Assembly (NCBI RefSeq): GCF_010015445.1
Contig: NC_053118.1
Span: 16,463,937 to 16,527,936, forward strand
DNA: 64,000 nt
Origin: Perca fluviatilis
Taxonomy: Eukaryota > Chordata > Actinopteri > Perciformes > Percidae
Reading direction: 5' to 3'
A program made the translations under genes and the position numbers. Below are positions 15,540-27,415 of the stretch, piece after piece (the stretch's first letter is position 1; each line of letters begins with the position of its first letter). The notes under the pieces were generated by a model. That model saw only the letters and a program-made list of their open reading frames with translations, made no database searches and was not told the origin of the DNA.

Positions 15540-18500
15540 GTGGAAACATGGCTGAACAACAGTGTAATCGACTCCGCTATCCAGGGTTGTGACTGTTAAA
15601 TGCCGACCGTTCTACATTCCACGCAAATTCACGGCTGTGCTTATACTCGTTTACGGCTCTTTAAAGCGCTAATGCTACAAATGCGTTAGCTGAACTTTAC
15701 TTTTCTATGTGTGTGCACTAAATGTAGCCTGTTTTGTATGTCGTTTTTTTTATATGTTTTTATATATTTTAAATGTGCAACACCACTTGAGCCACGGTGA
15801 AACGTTGTTTCTTGTATATGGTTGAATTGACAATAAATAACTTGAGTTGACCCGACTGCCTGTCTATGCTATGTGTCCATGTCTGTAAGCGGTAGGCGTG
15901 GCTTGGGAGTGGACTCGTAGGGAAGCGAAGCAAGTGCATTCTGGGAGCGGTTGTCTTTCATCCACATGAGCCAAAAATAAATTTTCTGGCTTTTCTCGGT
16001 CTAGAAGGCACAAACTTTTAAAAAATGTCACATTTCTACTACATAAATGACCCAATTTAATACATATTCATCTTTCCAGCGGTGAACTATCCCTTTAAGG
16101 AATGTATCACTCTTTAAAGTCTGAGCCTAATGTTTAATATTTTTTGAAGTGCAATTTTGTTTACATCCATTTTATTTATTGTTTTGGTTGTGTGTGGTTT
16201 TTAATTTCCCTTTTATTTATTGTTTTTGATTGTGTTTGGTTTTTATTCAAGTGCATTTTTTGTACACTCAAAACCAATTTTATTCTATTACGAGTTTAGC
16301 TAAGCATTGCACATGTTGCTCTTTGTTTGTAATTACATTACATGTCATTTAGCTGACGCTTTTATCCAAAGCAACTTACAATTGCTATATATCAGAGGTT
16401 GCACGCCTCTGGAGCAATGAGTAATGATGTCTAAAAACATTCATGCACACCTATGTCTATCGGAGACAAACCTTGAAGGACTTTGAGGAAAGGTGAGTTC
16501 CCATTGATGTCCATGCTGCCGTTTTTTACAGGACTCCTGGGGTCATTCTCCTCATCTGGGCACAGGAGGACTTCTATAGGACCCTTAGTGCTGGTCAGAT
16601 GGATGGACAAACTCTGGAGAGAGGAAAAAAACAATTCTGGTCAAATCCCAAATTCTGATAGGACTGCACGATTGTAAGGATGGACAGACTTAATTGAAAG
16701 ATTAAAAACAAACTGCGAGTCGTCTTTGTGTGTGTACACTTACCTCATCAGGGTCTGGTACTTCTAGTTTGGTGTCTGTGGGCGCTTTGACGACAATAAC
16801 AGTCTGGTCTCTGAGGTTTCCCAGCTGTTTGATGTCTTGGTACGTTACATAGGCATATGTGCAGACGAAAGAGTTAAAGAAATAATGCTACAATGTCGCA
16901 ACATGTTAATAGTACATGTATATGCAAGCCGGAAAATGCTAACTACGTGATGACAAACCTCCAAACTGCTGAAATGATTGCTGTACCATGCATCTACACA
17001 TGCTGGTGTTTTAAGCTTAACATGTTAGGCACCATAATGTAAAATAAAATCTCCTTTATTTGGAATATGTGTAACAGATAAGACGATTTGAAAACAATTC
17101 ACAGGTCAGAATGGGTGTTATCTAAAGTGAGTTCGAAGATGAAGTCTTGCGGATATATTTTTAAATGATTTCGCCATTTCAATAAAAGCAAAAATTAGGG
17201 CTGCACGATATTGGAAAAAACTGACATTGCAATATATTTCTTTCCTGCAATATATATTGAGTTATGAAATAAAACAAATTTTTACAAGATGACAAATAGC
17301 TCTATTTGGAAATAATAAATCAGTGTAAATACGTTATATCAGACACAGAATTCTGTTGTAGATTAGGGTTACGTTTCCAACTTCGCGGCTCCAAACCGTC
17401 ACGTTAGTTGGAACGGAACCCTTGTATCTTTAGGCTAACTATATTAGCTTTAGCCTGGCCGACAGCAGCTTTCTGGCAACTCTGCGGTGAAAAATGTCCA
17501 GGAGACGTCGTGATAACGTTGCATTAATCAGGTGATTTATTTTATCTTTGCAGCGAACATAAAACACTGCAATGTGACTATCGCACATGCGCACATAGCG
17601 ATGTAGACGATGAAACTAAATATCGTGCAGCCGTAGCAAAAATCCCCATGGTATCACCGTGGCCTCACTGTGAGACAGGAATAAGCACGCATACAAACAA
17701 TTTTACACCGTGATCAATTTGGTGAGGTTTACCTGCAGAACTATGAGAACATAGTTACAGGAAGTTTTTAACAATAAAATAAAGTGGCTAAGAACCATTT
17801 TACGTTTTGGATGACATGTCAACTAACAAAAGGATATTTCTGGTTGCTTTGCAACTCGCTCATGTGTCTCATATCCAGGCTGCATCTTTGGATCAGTTGT
17901 TCAAGCCTCTGCTCTTCTTCTCCCAGTGCAGAAACTTCTGCCGTTAGTCTCTGTCTCTGGCTCAGTGCCCCCTCTACCTCCAACAGACTACAGCCCCTGT
18001 GAAAGTGAGAAGAGTGAAGTGAGTGAATTTAAAACAGATTTAGTACTGGCTCAGGCGCTTTACTTGCCCCTTTATTACTGCCTGCTTAAACAGCGTTTTT
18101 TGGTACCACAGATTTGTGTTTCAATACTAAGGTGAAATCTTCCCTGTGAGCAGATGCTGCAGAGGATATTATTTGGATGCAGATGATTGTATTTTCTCCA
18201 CAAATAAATATCCCCCTGTAAGGTAAAGTGGACTACAAATCACAATGAAGGTCATGTACAGAACATGTTTTGTTTGTCTTATAATAAGTATGACCTAAAA
18301 TATTTGTCTGTGGACATTTACATAACAAAGTAGAGGGAGGCAGGCCAGCCAAGCCAGATCCGGCAGGGGGAGAGTTCTAAGCCCGAAAAAGCTACCTCTC
18401 CTTATGACCTGTCTCTCTTAGTTACCTGTTATAGTTACGCTGTTATAGTCCTAGACTGCCGGGGGACTTCCTTCCTTTGACACACTGAGCTGCTCTCTCC

Positions 18501-21500
18501 TCTCCCTTTCTATTACTGTTACTATTACTATTACTATTTGTGTGCAGCCCATCCCAGAAATGCTTGTTACTAATCCTAGATTCTGGGGAGTTTACTCCCG
18601 GAGTCCTTATGCTCTTTTCCCCCAGCGTATTTCCTTGGAGAACGTTGGCACCAAGACCCTGGTTGCAGCTGTCGCCGTGGTCCTGCTGCACTCCCTGCTG
18701 AGCTCAGCGATGCCCTGCAATGTCATGCTGCGTCCTGCTGAACCCTGCAGCTTCCCGCTACATCCAGTCACTGTTCCATTATTAATGTGACTACTATCGC
18801 CACTGTTCATCACACCCCCAACCGGCTCGTCAGACACCGCCTACCAAGAGCCTGGGTCTGTCCGAGGTTTCTTCCCAAGAGGGAGTTTTTCCTCGCCACT
18901 GTCGCACTGCTTGCTCTTGAGGGAATTACTGGAATTGTTGGAATTGTTGGGGCTTTGTAAATTATAGAGTGTGGTCTAGACCTACTCTATCTGTAAAGTG
19001 TCTCGAGATAACTTATGTTATGATTTGATACTATAAATAAAATTGAATTGAATTGAATTGAAATTGAATTGAATTTCCCAGTTAAGTGACTAATGTATTT
19101 ATTTCATTTTAGCAACATCTAAACTTAGGCCAACCACATTATATCCAAGACAGGAAAAATCTGGGCCTTAACTACAAGAAAACAGAGATACAGTATATTA
19201 TAGAAAAAAAAATGGAGGAGGAAGACACACGGAGAAACCAAGAGAACTGAAATGTGTCACATTATGTTCTCAAATTTGTTCCCGATGGGATGAATTAGAC
19301 AAGAGTATCAATTCGAGTGGGTGCTTGGATCGGCAGGTAAGACAAAACATACTCTTAAAAAGATATAAATCAAGTATTTGAGTGTTAAGAGTGGTGACCA
19401 CTTACATCCACTGAATGTTGTTCTTTGATTTCTTCTTGATGAGGTGAATGCCTTCTAGTACATTGGTGATATCATACAGCCGCCTTTTCTGCACCTAAAT
19501 GTAGAGAAATACATGTCTCATCAGTTACCAATTTAGGGGTTGTTTTCACTGTGTAAATTACCAATCGTAGCAAAAAAAAAAAATCCCTCACACATGACCA
19601 AAACATTTTCAATGCTTTGAGCAGATATTTTTGCTTAAGATGTCCCCTATACATTTTATTATCCTTCCCTTTTATTTCTTGCATCACTAACAGGATTTAA
19701 AGGAGAAATGCATCAACTATAAAAGGTAGGTTTGCTTTAGATAATCCTCCTACCACCAACACCCCCTTTCTTTTTTGTTTTGGTCTGAAATTACCTGTAA
19801 GGTTTCAGCAGCGAGGTTGAGGTCCAAGACGCCATCAGAAGACTGGGCAAGGAGATCCACAAACTTCTTGGTCAACAGGCCCAGGGAGGTGTCATACCGA
19901 GTCTTCTCCGGTGGAGACTTTGGTGCTATGGTGGAGGAACAGAGAAATAAACAGGGAAAGGACAATGTATTTCAGCGACATGTGATTAATTTATGCAAGG
20001 AAAGTAAAACATAAAACTTCCTAATAACAGTTTTAGTTGGTAGGAGGAAGCCCAGGTAAATTGTGGGTTCGTCCATAATGTGAAAAAGTTAAACCGACCA
20101 CCCATAAAGACACCTATGCTCACCCTGACTTCCAAAACCAGCAGTAGAAAAGCAGCAGAGGTGTCAGAACAAGTTAATAATAGGTACAACGTTACCATGT
20201 AATCCAATCCAACACAACCACACTGCAATAAATCCTATGGGTTTTTTTCAGTCAGGAAATGTTGGAGGCAAATGACGCAATCATTCATAATTGGCTGGGA
20301 ACGTGTCCTTTACATGTACCAAGGAACAACTTGAAGTTAACTTGAACTTTGATAAAGCACCAGCTGGTAACATTTTACGTAAAGCACCAAATTGCAAATT
20401 TGCCAGCTGGACGTATTTCAATATCGATAGCTCTGTGTCGATAGCATCAGTTCCTCTCATCAGAGGGTTACAGCATATGGCATGTGACCTGTCTCGTCCT
20501 CCAACAACAATATACTACAGTGATGCAATGGCCAAATATCATGAACACTGAGGTACAGATTTTGTTTCCGTTTCAAGTTCCAAATATAGCTCAGTAGACT
20601 ATTCTGGTGTCCGTTTCAGAAAGCAGGTTTAGTGAAAACTCTGAGTCCGTTAACCCTGAGATGAGGGAAACTCTGGGTTTTCTGTTTCAGAAAGGGAGGT
20701 TAATCAAACCTGAGAGAGAGGGGTAACTCCAGCACGTTTCAGAAAGAGAGGTAACTTAACCTCAGAGTCAGTTACTATGGTAACTGACTAACCTAACCTG
20801 GTCGGGAGCAGGTTTTCTTAAATTAACCTTGAGTTACAGTTCGTTATCTGCATTAATAATAAAACAGGGTTGGTTTATTAACTGTTAGGCAGACTATAAA
20901 ACTTTTTTTTTCTCAAAACATGGCATTTCCTTTTGTCGACGATCCCGTTGATGAAGAAGCTGTATTACTTCGCAGGGAGTTAAACATACGTCGGGAGATG
21001 ATATTGAGGCCCCGACTATAGATGCATTTTCATTTCCAGATACTAGCCTACCTATTTGAGCGGTATCGTTTTTCTTCCCAGTCAATCAGTTATGTAGCCT
21101 ACATAACCTTATCCATCCTCCTATCACTAACATCACCCATCGGGGACATGCTCTTACATCCCAGCAGATTCTGTGTTGCATTAAGTTTTGCAAACGGCAG
21201 TTTTTTTTTTTCTTTACAACATTGGTGATGCGGAGCATATTAATAAAGCCACTGTATAGCAAAGCGCCATCAGAAGAATGTGCTCTGAAACGTTTTTGTA
21301 GTGTTCTCTGGACACAAACCAGTAAGAGCCATTAAAAAGGAGTTCCACAGTATTGCAGGTGAATGATGTAAACCCTTTGAAATAAAAAATATGAATTATA
21401 ATTCTGTTATTGATTGTGCTGCATAGAGTTGTGCCGATGGACGATATCATCGTCCATCGGGATGGCTGGCCGACATCACGATGGAGAGCCACCATCGTGA

Positions 21501-24500
21501 TGCCACGCCGCCCCCCACCCTGTCAAACACACTAATCCTAGTCGCGGGCGCTGGACGGGAAATTGACAAGTGCGTCAGTCTTAAACTAGCAAAGACACAA
21601 AGACAAGACATAGGGCTCCTTAAGTGGAAGCTACTTTTTCCCCCTTTACGTGCAACCTATTTGTGAAAAAGACCATCGCTTTGAGCAGACTGGATTGGCT
21701 GTAGTGATACATTCTCTCTCTCTCCCCGTCAGTTGTAGCTCGCTCTACCTTCTAGTAACGTTGGACACAGCAGTCTCGAGTGAGAGAAAAAAGCGTTAAA
21801 AGTGGAACGCTATCACACTTTCCTTTCTCCCCTCAATGGACTAAGTTTGTCGACACTACTCTGTGCGTGCATCAATAAGTAAGTCTGAGGTCCTGTAGGT
21901 ACGGGACGATGTTATGCAGGATTTATGAATGTACGTTAGCAACAGTAGGCTAATTCACGAGGGTGCTATTTTATGTGTGAGCTAATATTGTGCATCTGTT
22001 CATGTGCGCTGCAAGAGTTATGTTTCTGTTTATTGAATGCGTTATTCAGTGCAAACATAACCAAGAATGTAGTTTAAACTCAGTAATGATGGTATATTAG
22101 GTTATTACTGTCGCTCTGTTGAAGGCAAACGTCCCACTGTACTGTCGTTACGCAGATCACGGACATCTGATTGACTTTACTGCACCGTACTTAAGTGAAA
22201 GTAGGTCACGTTGTAAAACCTACCAGCAGGGCACCATTTACAGAGGGCATTTAAATGCATGTCTAATCGTTTCTATGTTAACTGTTGGCCCATAGTAGTA
22301 GAAAAAAATATTTATGTAAAGAGATATAAGCCTCCGACGAGCGATATCATTGTCCATCACGATGTTTACTGTAAACATCGTCAACTGCCAATTTAGGGGA
22401 CATCGCCCAACCCTAGTGCTGCAGCCTCAGAATGGGATTAGTAGACCTAGGAATTTTCCGCCCGCAGGATTGCACCTAAATGAAATATATTATAGGTTCA
22501 ATACCATTTCACCAGTAATATTATACTTATGATTAAATATGATATTAATACACTATATAGGAACTTACGCATTTACTCTAGCAGTAATTTTCTCCCACGC
22601 AAATTTTCTGTCTTTTGCAGCAGCTGCTGTTGCTTTTTTAACGAAATATATGTTCAAACTCGCTGTATGTGCGCACGAGTATTTCCGCCAACCAGTTTGT
22701 TTGTGGTTGTTACCATGGTGAATTGTAGTATCATTGCTCCATTCATGCTGCCTTTTTATAGTGGTGGTGCACACACTTAACTCTGAGTGAACCTACTCTG
22801 AGTTAATTGAACCAACTCAAATCAGCTGTTCTGGAACCGAAAACTCAGAGTTTCCCATCTCAGGGTAAATCAACTCAGAGATCAGGGTTAGACTCAGAGT
22901 TTGTTAAACCTCCTTCCTGAAACAGGCCCCTGAACACACATGCTGAGAGTAAACAGAAATGGAAAGGGCCATCATGAAAGGGCATATTTTTGTATTTTTT
23001 ATTAGATTTAGCCCAATATCATTTAAATTAGGTAGCAATTAGGAAGAAAGAAAGTTTTGTCTTGTTTGAAAATGTTGTGTATGGACATGCACACGAAAAA
23101 CTAAAGCAACTTCTTTGTGCATTTTAATGTGTGTGCATTCTGCATTTCAGCTCCACTATGTCTTGTTCAGTGAAATTCACGGGACTGCATTTAAAAAGGT
23201 CAAGGGCTGGGTTAAACTATTCCACTTGAGAGTGAGAAATGAGTGGTTCTTTAAACCTTGATGATTATATCTAGAGCATCACAATGTTCAATGTGTTCAG
23301 CTCAATGAGAATCTTTTTTTTCTGTATGAAGTTGCTGCATTGAGGCTGATTTTGTGTACGAAACTTTGTGTGGACCGCCTTTAGTACAGGATGACCCTGT
23401 ATCATTGGGCTGTAAAATTCAGGTTACATGTACAAACAGGATGGCGAGGGCTCCTTACTTCTAGGTGTCTTTAGCCGTGCCCCATTGGCCACAACAGACC
23501 CTCCTCTGCCTCTTGGAGTCCTGGCTGGTTCTGACTGGTACTGGTGGTCTGAATCATCGAGGGCCAACCGCCTTTTCGCCTGGATGGACAAAAATATACC
23601 GTTAACAGCACATATGGCAGTTTTGGTCATTTGGTAGGCATCTCATCTTTGAAGCCACCAGAAATTATAAATTACTTTCATCTTATGTCTCCAGTGTCAG
23701 TGTCCTAAAACATTCACAACTATTTAGAAAGTTAATAGAAATGCAAGTAATTTTATAAAGAAGACAGAAAATCCAGTGTTAGATGAGGTATTTGGACACT
23801 GAATCTGAGGCCATCATTCTATTGTTTTTTCCTTTTGTTTTGACCCACCCCCCCAAAAAAGAAAAAAAAAAGCTTATTTTGTTCTATAATTTCTGAGGTG
23901 GATCAGTCAAAATGATATTCATTAAATAGTTAAAAAAACAAGATGTTTTTTTAATCAATATTCCAGTGTGTCATGGAGACTCTTGGTCTTATGTTGCGCA
24001 AAACCCATGGTTGGGATTTATTCTCATCTGAACACATTGGCCAAGACAAACCCACATAGCTTTAGAGTGAGTCACACCCATGGAGTTGATCACACTGCTG
24101 TACAGTAATGCCAATAAAAAAGCTAATACAAGTACACTTATAGCTCTATAATAAACCCAGCTAACTTTGAATATTACCAATATGAGATTCCAACATACTG
24201 TCCAAGGATGTAAAAGTTCATTTGCTGTACCTTAGTCACCCATTAATCAAATCTAAATTATGCCCTTTCTGAAGCAGTTTTGGGAGCTTAGTCTATTTTG
24301 ATATAACCCAGTGTTTAAGCAACATACGCCCACATTCATCTTTACTCCAAAATTACAGGTCACCCATGTATAACCTGTCAGAATCAATTTCTTCTATTGT
24401 AGTCCTTGCGTAGCTTGACAAAAGGTGAGGTCATTAGCTATGGTTTCAGCAATAGTAGACATTTCAAATGTCTGCCTCATCACCACTGCAGTACTTGTTT

Positions 24501-26119
24501 AAGACCATTTAGGCTGTGTTCAACATTAATTTATAATGCAAATGTTGAATTACCCAACAACCATTTGCTGTTTCTTCAGTGGAAAACTGAATATTTTCAC
24601 CAGCCTAAATTGGCATTCTAGTCGTCATGAATAGCCTGTCCAACCAGGGAACCCTTAAACTTGTTGGCTAGAATCCATCCTGTTTTAGTGTCTGAGCAAC
24701 ACCAGAGAGCTGGTCTACTGGATTTCCCTCTAAACCCCATGTATATGAGCAGTCAATTAACCCTCATATTAAGCATGTTAAGTAGAGTAAACCCTATATT
24801 AACACTTTCTTACCTATTTTAGCCCAAGTCTGAAAAAGAATAATATGCCCTCTGTTGACAGTCAAAATGTCAGCCATTTTATATCAGCAAGCAGCTCCCC
24901 TCAACCCCCTGCCTGCTCATGGCTACAGCCTGAGATACAGAGGCTGGTTTAGGTTTAGTTCATGAGAGATGGGTAGCCCGACCAAACCAACACCCTGAAT
25001 ACTGCTGAAACTATTTTGTGTGGTTTGTGCAGGTTGAAAACACAGGAAATGTGCAATCAGTTCAGCAACAAATTCCAGTTTCACTTCACTTGGCATGAAA
25101 GGCACCATAACGTTACACTTTATTTGCAAAAATGAGGCACATAAAACACTTGCAAAATTAAGGTCAAGGCCGACAACGAGTCATGTCCTCTGATAATCAA
25201 TACTGCTACTAGCCTTGAAAGCTAACACATTTCCAAGCTCCATCCAAGTTGGCTTGTATCTTCAGAGACGACTGGAAGAAATATCTATCGAGTAACGTTA
25301 ACGTTAGTTTCAAAACTGAAGGGAAGCTTTAGCTTATAAGCCCATGTCTTTGCAAATTAGGCACTAGTGTATTGTTTGAAAGCTAAAAAGTAGCTAACTG
25401 AGAGCCAAGTAGTCTAACAATCCCCCCCAACCCCCAAATTAGGGCACCAGCAGCAGCCACTAGGCCACCGCTAATGTTACTCATCTCTCACCAATATTTC
25501 CATCTGGCTGCAAGGGTGAAAGCGTTCTCAAAACACCATGAAGTTAGCCTAGCCCGCTATTAGAGGACATGTCTACGTTATTTGTAAACCCCAAACTAAC
25601 TTAAACTCGACGTTTGCTTCCCTACAGTCAACATATCACTTAACCAACCCACTTGGGTAACTTAGCTAGCGGTAGTTAGTTAGCCACCTCGCTAGGTTGA
25701 GGGAATGCCCTGGCTAAGCAGCTAATGTTAGCTGCCCGAACAACAAGCTTGGCTAGCCTAGCAAGCTAACATTTTGTCGTGTTTGAGGCTAGTTGTAGCA
25801 AGCCAAATATGTTGAAACGAGCTGTATAGATGATTACCGGCGGTCTCCCCAGAGCGGGTCGTTGTCCTGCTCCGTTTGCTGCAGCTTGTTGTGGAGTTGT
25901 GTAAATGTTGTTTATCTGAGGTTCGGATAAACACACATTTGATGTCTGTGTAACGTTGCAAGGCGGTGGGGTGGTTATTATTTGGATATACGTAGCGTTG
26001 GATTGACCGGGGTTTAAACGATCCGTGAGAGTTGTTAAAATGATATTATTGTCGAGAGGAGAGCCCCCAACCCCCGCTAAAATCACTTTGTCCGGAGCCG
26101 AGGAGATCCCTCTTCTCAT
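14580..26119 (-). CDS. E2F3: E2F3 transcription factor, complete
   Basis: E2F3 binds DNA with a DP partner at TTTSSCGC-type sites, drives G1/S genes and is restrained by RB. Coding exons on the minus strand are 25838-26119, 23459-23579, 19795-19925, 19406-19494, 17838-17996, 16744-16858, 16472-16613 and 14580-14875, adding to 1335 bp (444 residues plus stop) with every phase consistent. The start MRRGI resembles the long E2F3a amino terminus. Visible features: cyclin A-binding AKRRLAL (95-101); winged-helix DNA-binding domain from about 143 with the contact motif RRLYDITNV (182-190); leucine-rich dimerisation region 209-260; marked box from 262 (YAYVTYQD); carboxy-terminal transactivation and RB-binding segment [16 protein letters not shown] (411-426). 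[10 protein letters not shown] at 383-392 is typical of E2F3. All introns are GT-AG except that between 17838 and 16858, which is AT-AC. A shorter E2F3b starting in intron 1 is possible, but I could not identify its first exon. E2F1 and E2F2 are less likely because of the MBOAT1-CDKAL1 neighbours. Confidence 0.97.
15110..15536 (+). mobile_element. hAT transposon fragment with BED-type transposase start
   Basis: Within the last E2F3 intron, antisense to the gene. The frame 15392-15483 encodes [20 protein letters not shown] and PNDRGEPLN, the opening of the BED zinc-finger region of hAT/ZBED-type transposases as I remember them. It runs into a (TC)n tract and stops before the zinc-binding cysteines, so it is truncated. 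The sequence around 15110-15150 (GCGATATGCAATAAATC) resembles a hAT end. Limits are approximate. Confidence 0.6.
15484..15534. repeat. (TC)n microsatellite
   Basis: About 25 CT units, in the last E2F3 intron. Confidence 0.97.
15880..16099 (-). mobile_element. Possible TTAA-type MITE end
   Basis: On the minus strand the sequence begins TTAAAGGGATAGTTCACC at 16099, a terminus common in teleost piggyBac-like MITEs. The opposite terminus was not found, so the lower limit is arbitrary. Confidence 0.4.
16325..16420 (+). repeat. SINE/LINE-type fragment
   Basis: TTAGCTGACGCTTTTATCC followed by AAAGCAACTTACAA is a motif repeated widely in fish genomes at the 3' ends of short interspersed elements. 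Only about 100 bp is present, in an E2F3 intron. Confidence 0.5.
16859..17837 (-). other. E2F3: U12-type AT-AC intron of E2F3
   Basis: No AG precedes the exon beginning TATGCCTATGTAACG, and the upstream exon shows no usable GT at the conserved junction. Instead the intron starts ATATCCTTTT (17837-17828), an exact U12-type 5' splice site, and ends CTGCAC. A branch-point match TTCTTTAAC (16881-16873; consensus TTCCTTRAC) lies about 15 nt before the AC end. Splicing here joins CAG-AA to A-TAT-GCC and restores [11 protein letters not shown]12-type introns in E2F genes are established knowledge. Confidence 0.92.
17196..17635. mobile_element. hAT MITE with exact 8-bp duplication
   Basis: The terminal inverted repeats begin TAGGGCTGCACGATATT and end AATATCGTGCAGCCGTA. 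GCAAAAAT flanks the element on both sides (17188-17195 and 17636-17643). The 8-bp target duplication and the termini assign it to hAT. It has no coding capacity and lies inside the AT-AC intron of E2F3. Confidence 0.88.
18340..19078 (+). mobile_element. Teleost non-LTR-like repeat with ATTGA tail
   Basis: The block GGTTTCTTCCCAAGAGGG, TTTTTCCTCGCCACTGTCGC, CTCTTGAGGGAATTACTGG and GTGTGGTCTAGACC is a repeat I recognise as very common in teleosts. It ends in ATAAATAAAATTGAATTG with tandem ATTGA units, as expected for the 3' tail of a non-LTR retroelement or SINE. The 5' limit is approximate. It lies in the E2F3 intron between 17996 and 19406. Confidence 0.55.
20920..21358 (+). pseudogene. HARBI1-like Harbinger transposase remnant
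   Basis: Pieces in several frames match Harbinger nucleases: [20 protein letters not shown] from 20920, then [16 protein letters not shown] near 21047, [20 protein letters not shown] near 21142, [11 protein letters not shown] near 21226 and [17 protein letters not shown] ending at 21358. Several frameshifts and stops (for example after RPRL at 21018) inactivate it. It ends at an apparent GTGAATG donor, consistent with a first transposase exon. The catalytic DDE part is absent. Confidence 0.8.
21424..22415. mobile_element. hAT element nested in the Harbinger element
   Basis: The termini are TAGAGTTGTGCCGATGG and, at the other end, CATCGCCCAACCCTA. GTGCTGCA is duplicated exactly on both sides (21416-21423 and 22416-22423), the 8-bp signature of hAT. 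Subterminal words built on GATATCATCGTCCATC appear near both ends. No transposase frame is recognisable, so the 992-bp element is non-autonomous. Confidence 0.85.
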
Positions 26120-26389
26120 CTTGCGTATTCGGGGTAACCCCTTTCTTGTCTCAGTACTTTCAAGCCCGTATGGCTGCTAATCCGCCGCAAAAATTACAAA
26201 AATAATCAGACCGAAGTAAAGATGACAGTCTGATTCATCGACTTTTGTAAAGTATTTTTCCTTAAGAAAGTGCATTTAGGCAGATGCAACGGATTAAAAA
26301 GTAGCGCAACTCTCGTTTCCCCGGTCTAGAAATGGCTTCAGGAAACGGCCTGATGAATGAAGGGATACGGTTTACGCGCTCAAGAGCCC

Positions 26390-26535
26390 TCCCGCGAAAC
26401 TCAGATTTCCCGGGAAATTTTCAAACGGAATTTACATGACAGCCGCTATTGGTCCTTCAGATCAAAGTCCCTACCCATATTATAGCCGTATTGACCAATG
26501 ACAGCTCAAGATTAGGTGTGCCACGTGTTCATTGG
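26390..26535. promoter_or_regulatory. E2F3: E2F3 promoter region: E2F-like sites, CCAAT boxes, E-box
   Basis: About 270-420 bp upstream of the E2F3 start codon. The plus strand CCCGCGAAAC (26391-26400) reads TTTCGCGGG on the gene strand, an E2F consensus. A palindrome ATTTCCCGGGAAAT at 26405-26418 holds two further E2F-like half-sites. ATTGG or CCAAT boxes occur at 26448-26452, 26495-26499 and 26531-26535, and an E-box CACGTG at 26522-26527. E2F control of E2F3 transcription is known; the role of these particular sites is inferred. Confidence 0.65.
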
Positions 26536-26868
26536 CAGTTGTAAACAGGCAGCGTCACCTGTCACGCCTTGCGTGTTCTCTGACAGGACGCTAAGTGGCG
26601 CAAGTGCTGAAGAGGCAGAGTGAAGTGAAATTTTCACTCTTGATTTAATGTTCGCCCCCTTTCTTAACGTTTTGTGGGCCCTTGTACATCAGCATGACAA
26701 GCTAATCTTTGGCATTAAATACTGACCTCCTCCAATTTAATAGGTTACTGTCATATTGTTATTGTAGCAGTTGGTAAAACCAGTTAAGCGAAAAGTGGTG
26801 ATAATAATATTTTTGCTTAGATATGTTATATACAGTATAGTCTACCTTTACCAGTAAAGGTTTACATT

Positions 26869-27158
26869 CAGTGGTGGAATGAAACAATCAACAACAACTA
26901 ATCAAGTACTGTACTTAAGTACAATTCTGATGTATTTGTAGGCCTACATTACTTGAGTATTTCCATTGTATGCTTTATACTTATACTTCACTGCATTTCA
27001 GAGGGAAATATTGTACTTTTTTTACTTCATTAAATGTATATGTAAGCTACAGCTAAGATTGTACATATATACAAAATATGTCATCAGCTTAAAAATTATA
27101 ATTGCTTAAAATAATATTTGGCCAACCACAACATTACATTCTGTTTACACATAAATGC

Positions 27159-27227
<69 letters not shown>

Positions 27228-27415
27228 AATAATATAATATACAGTATATCATTATATAATGCTCTGTAAAGGGCCATTCAAAGTTATTTTACTTTTAAGT
27301 ACATTTTGAAGATAATACCTCTGTACTTTAATAAATAAAATTTTAAGGACTTATTCTTGTAATGGAGTGTATTTTGCAATGTGGTATTTCTATTTGCATA
27401 CTACTTCCACCACTG
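26869..27415. mobile_element. hAT-type MITE between E2F3 and MBOAT1
   Basis: The ends CAGTGGTGGAA and TTCCACCACTG are mirror images. The flanking 8-mers TTTACATT and CTTACATT match at seven of eight positions. The interior contains an (ATA)n tract at about 27161-27226 and no coding sequence. Confidence 0.75.
27161..27226. repeat. (AAT)n microsatellite
   Basis: About 22 trinucleotide units inside the hAT-type MITE. Confidence 0.95.

Larger units (their letters stand above)
20606..22930 (+). mobile_element. PIF/Harbinger transposon, interrupted
   Basis: The ends mirror each other: CCGTTTCAGAAAGCAGGTTT near 20611 and, read from the other side, GCCTGTTTCAGGAAGGAGG near 22927, followed on both sides by ACTCTGAGT-type words. 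The element contains a HARBI1-like transposase remnant and is split by a hAT element at 21424-22415. Without that insertion it would be about 1.3 kb, so it is also internally deleted. It lies in the E2F3 intron between 23459 and 19925. Confidence 0.75.

Noticed and set aside
18443..18837. Open frames of about 80 codons on both strands
   Set aside because: They lie in a common teleost interspersed repeat and show no conserved domain.
23640..25757. Alternative first exon of E2F3b in intron 1
   Set aside because: Expected from mammalian E2F3, but I could not find an ATG exon with a phase-0 donor that I could defend from sequence alone.
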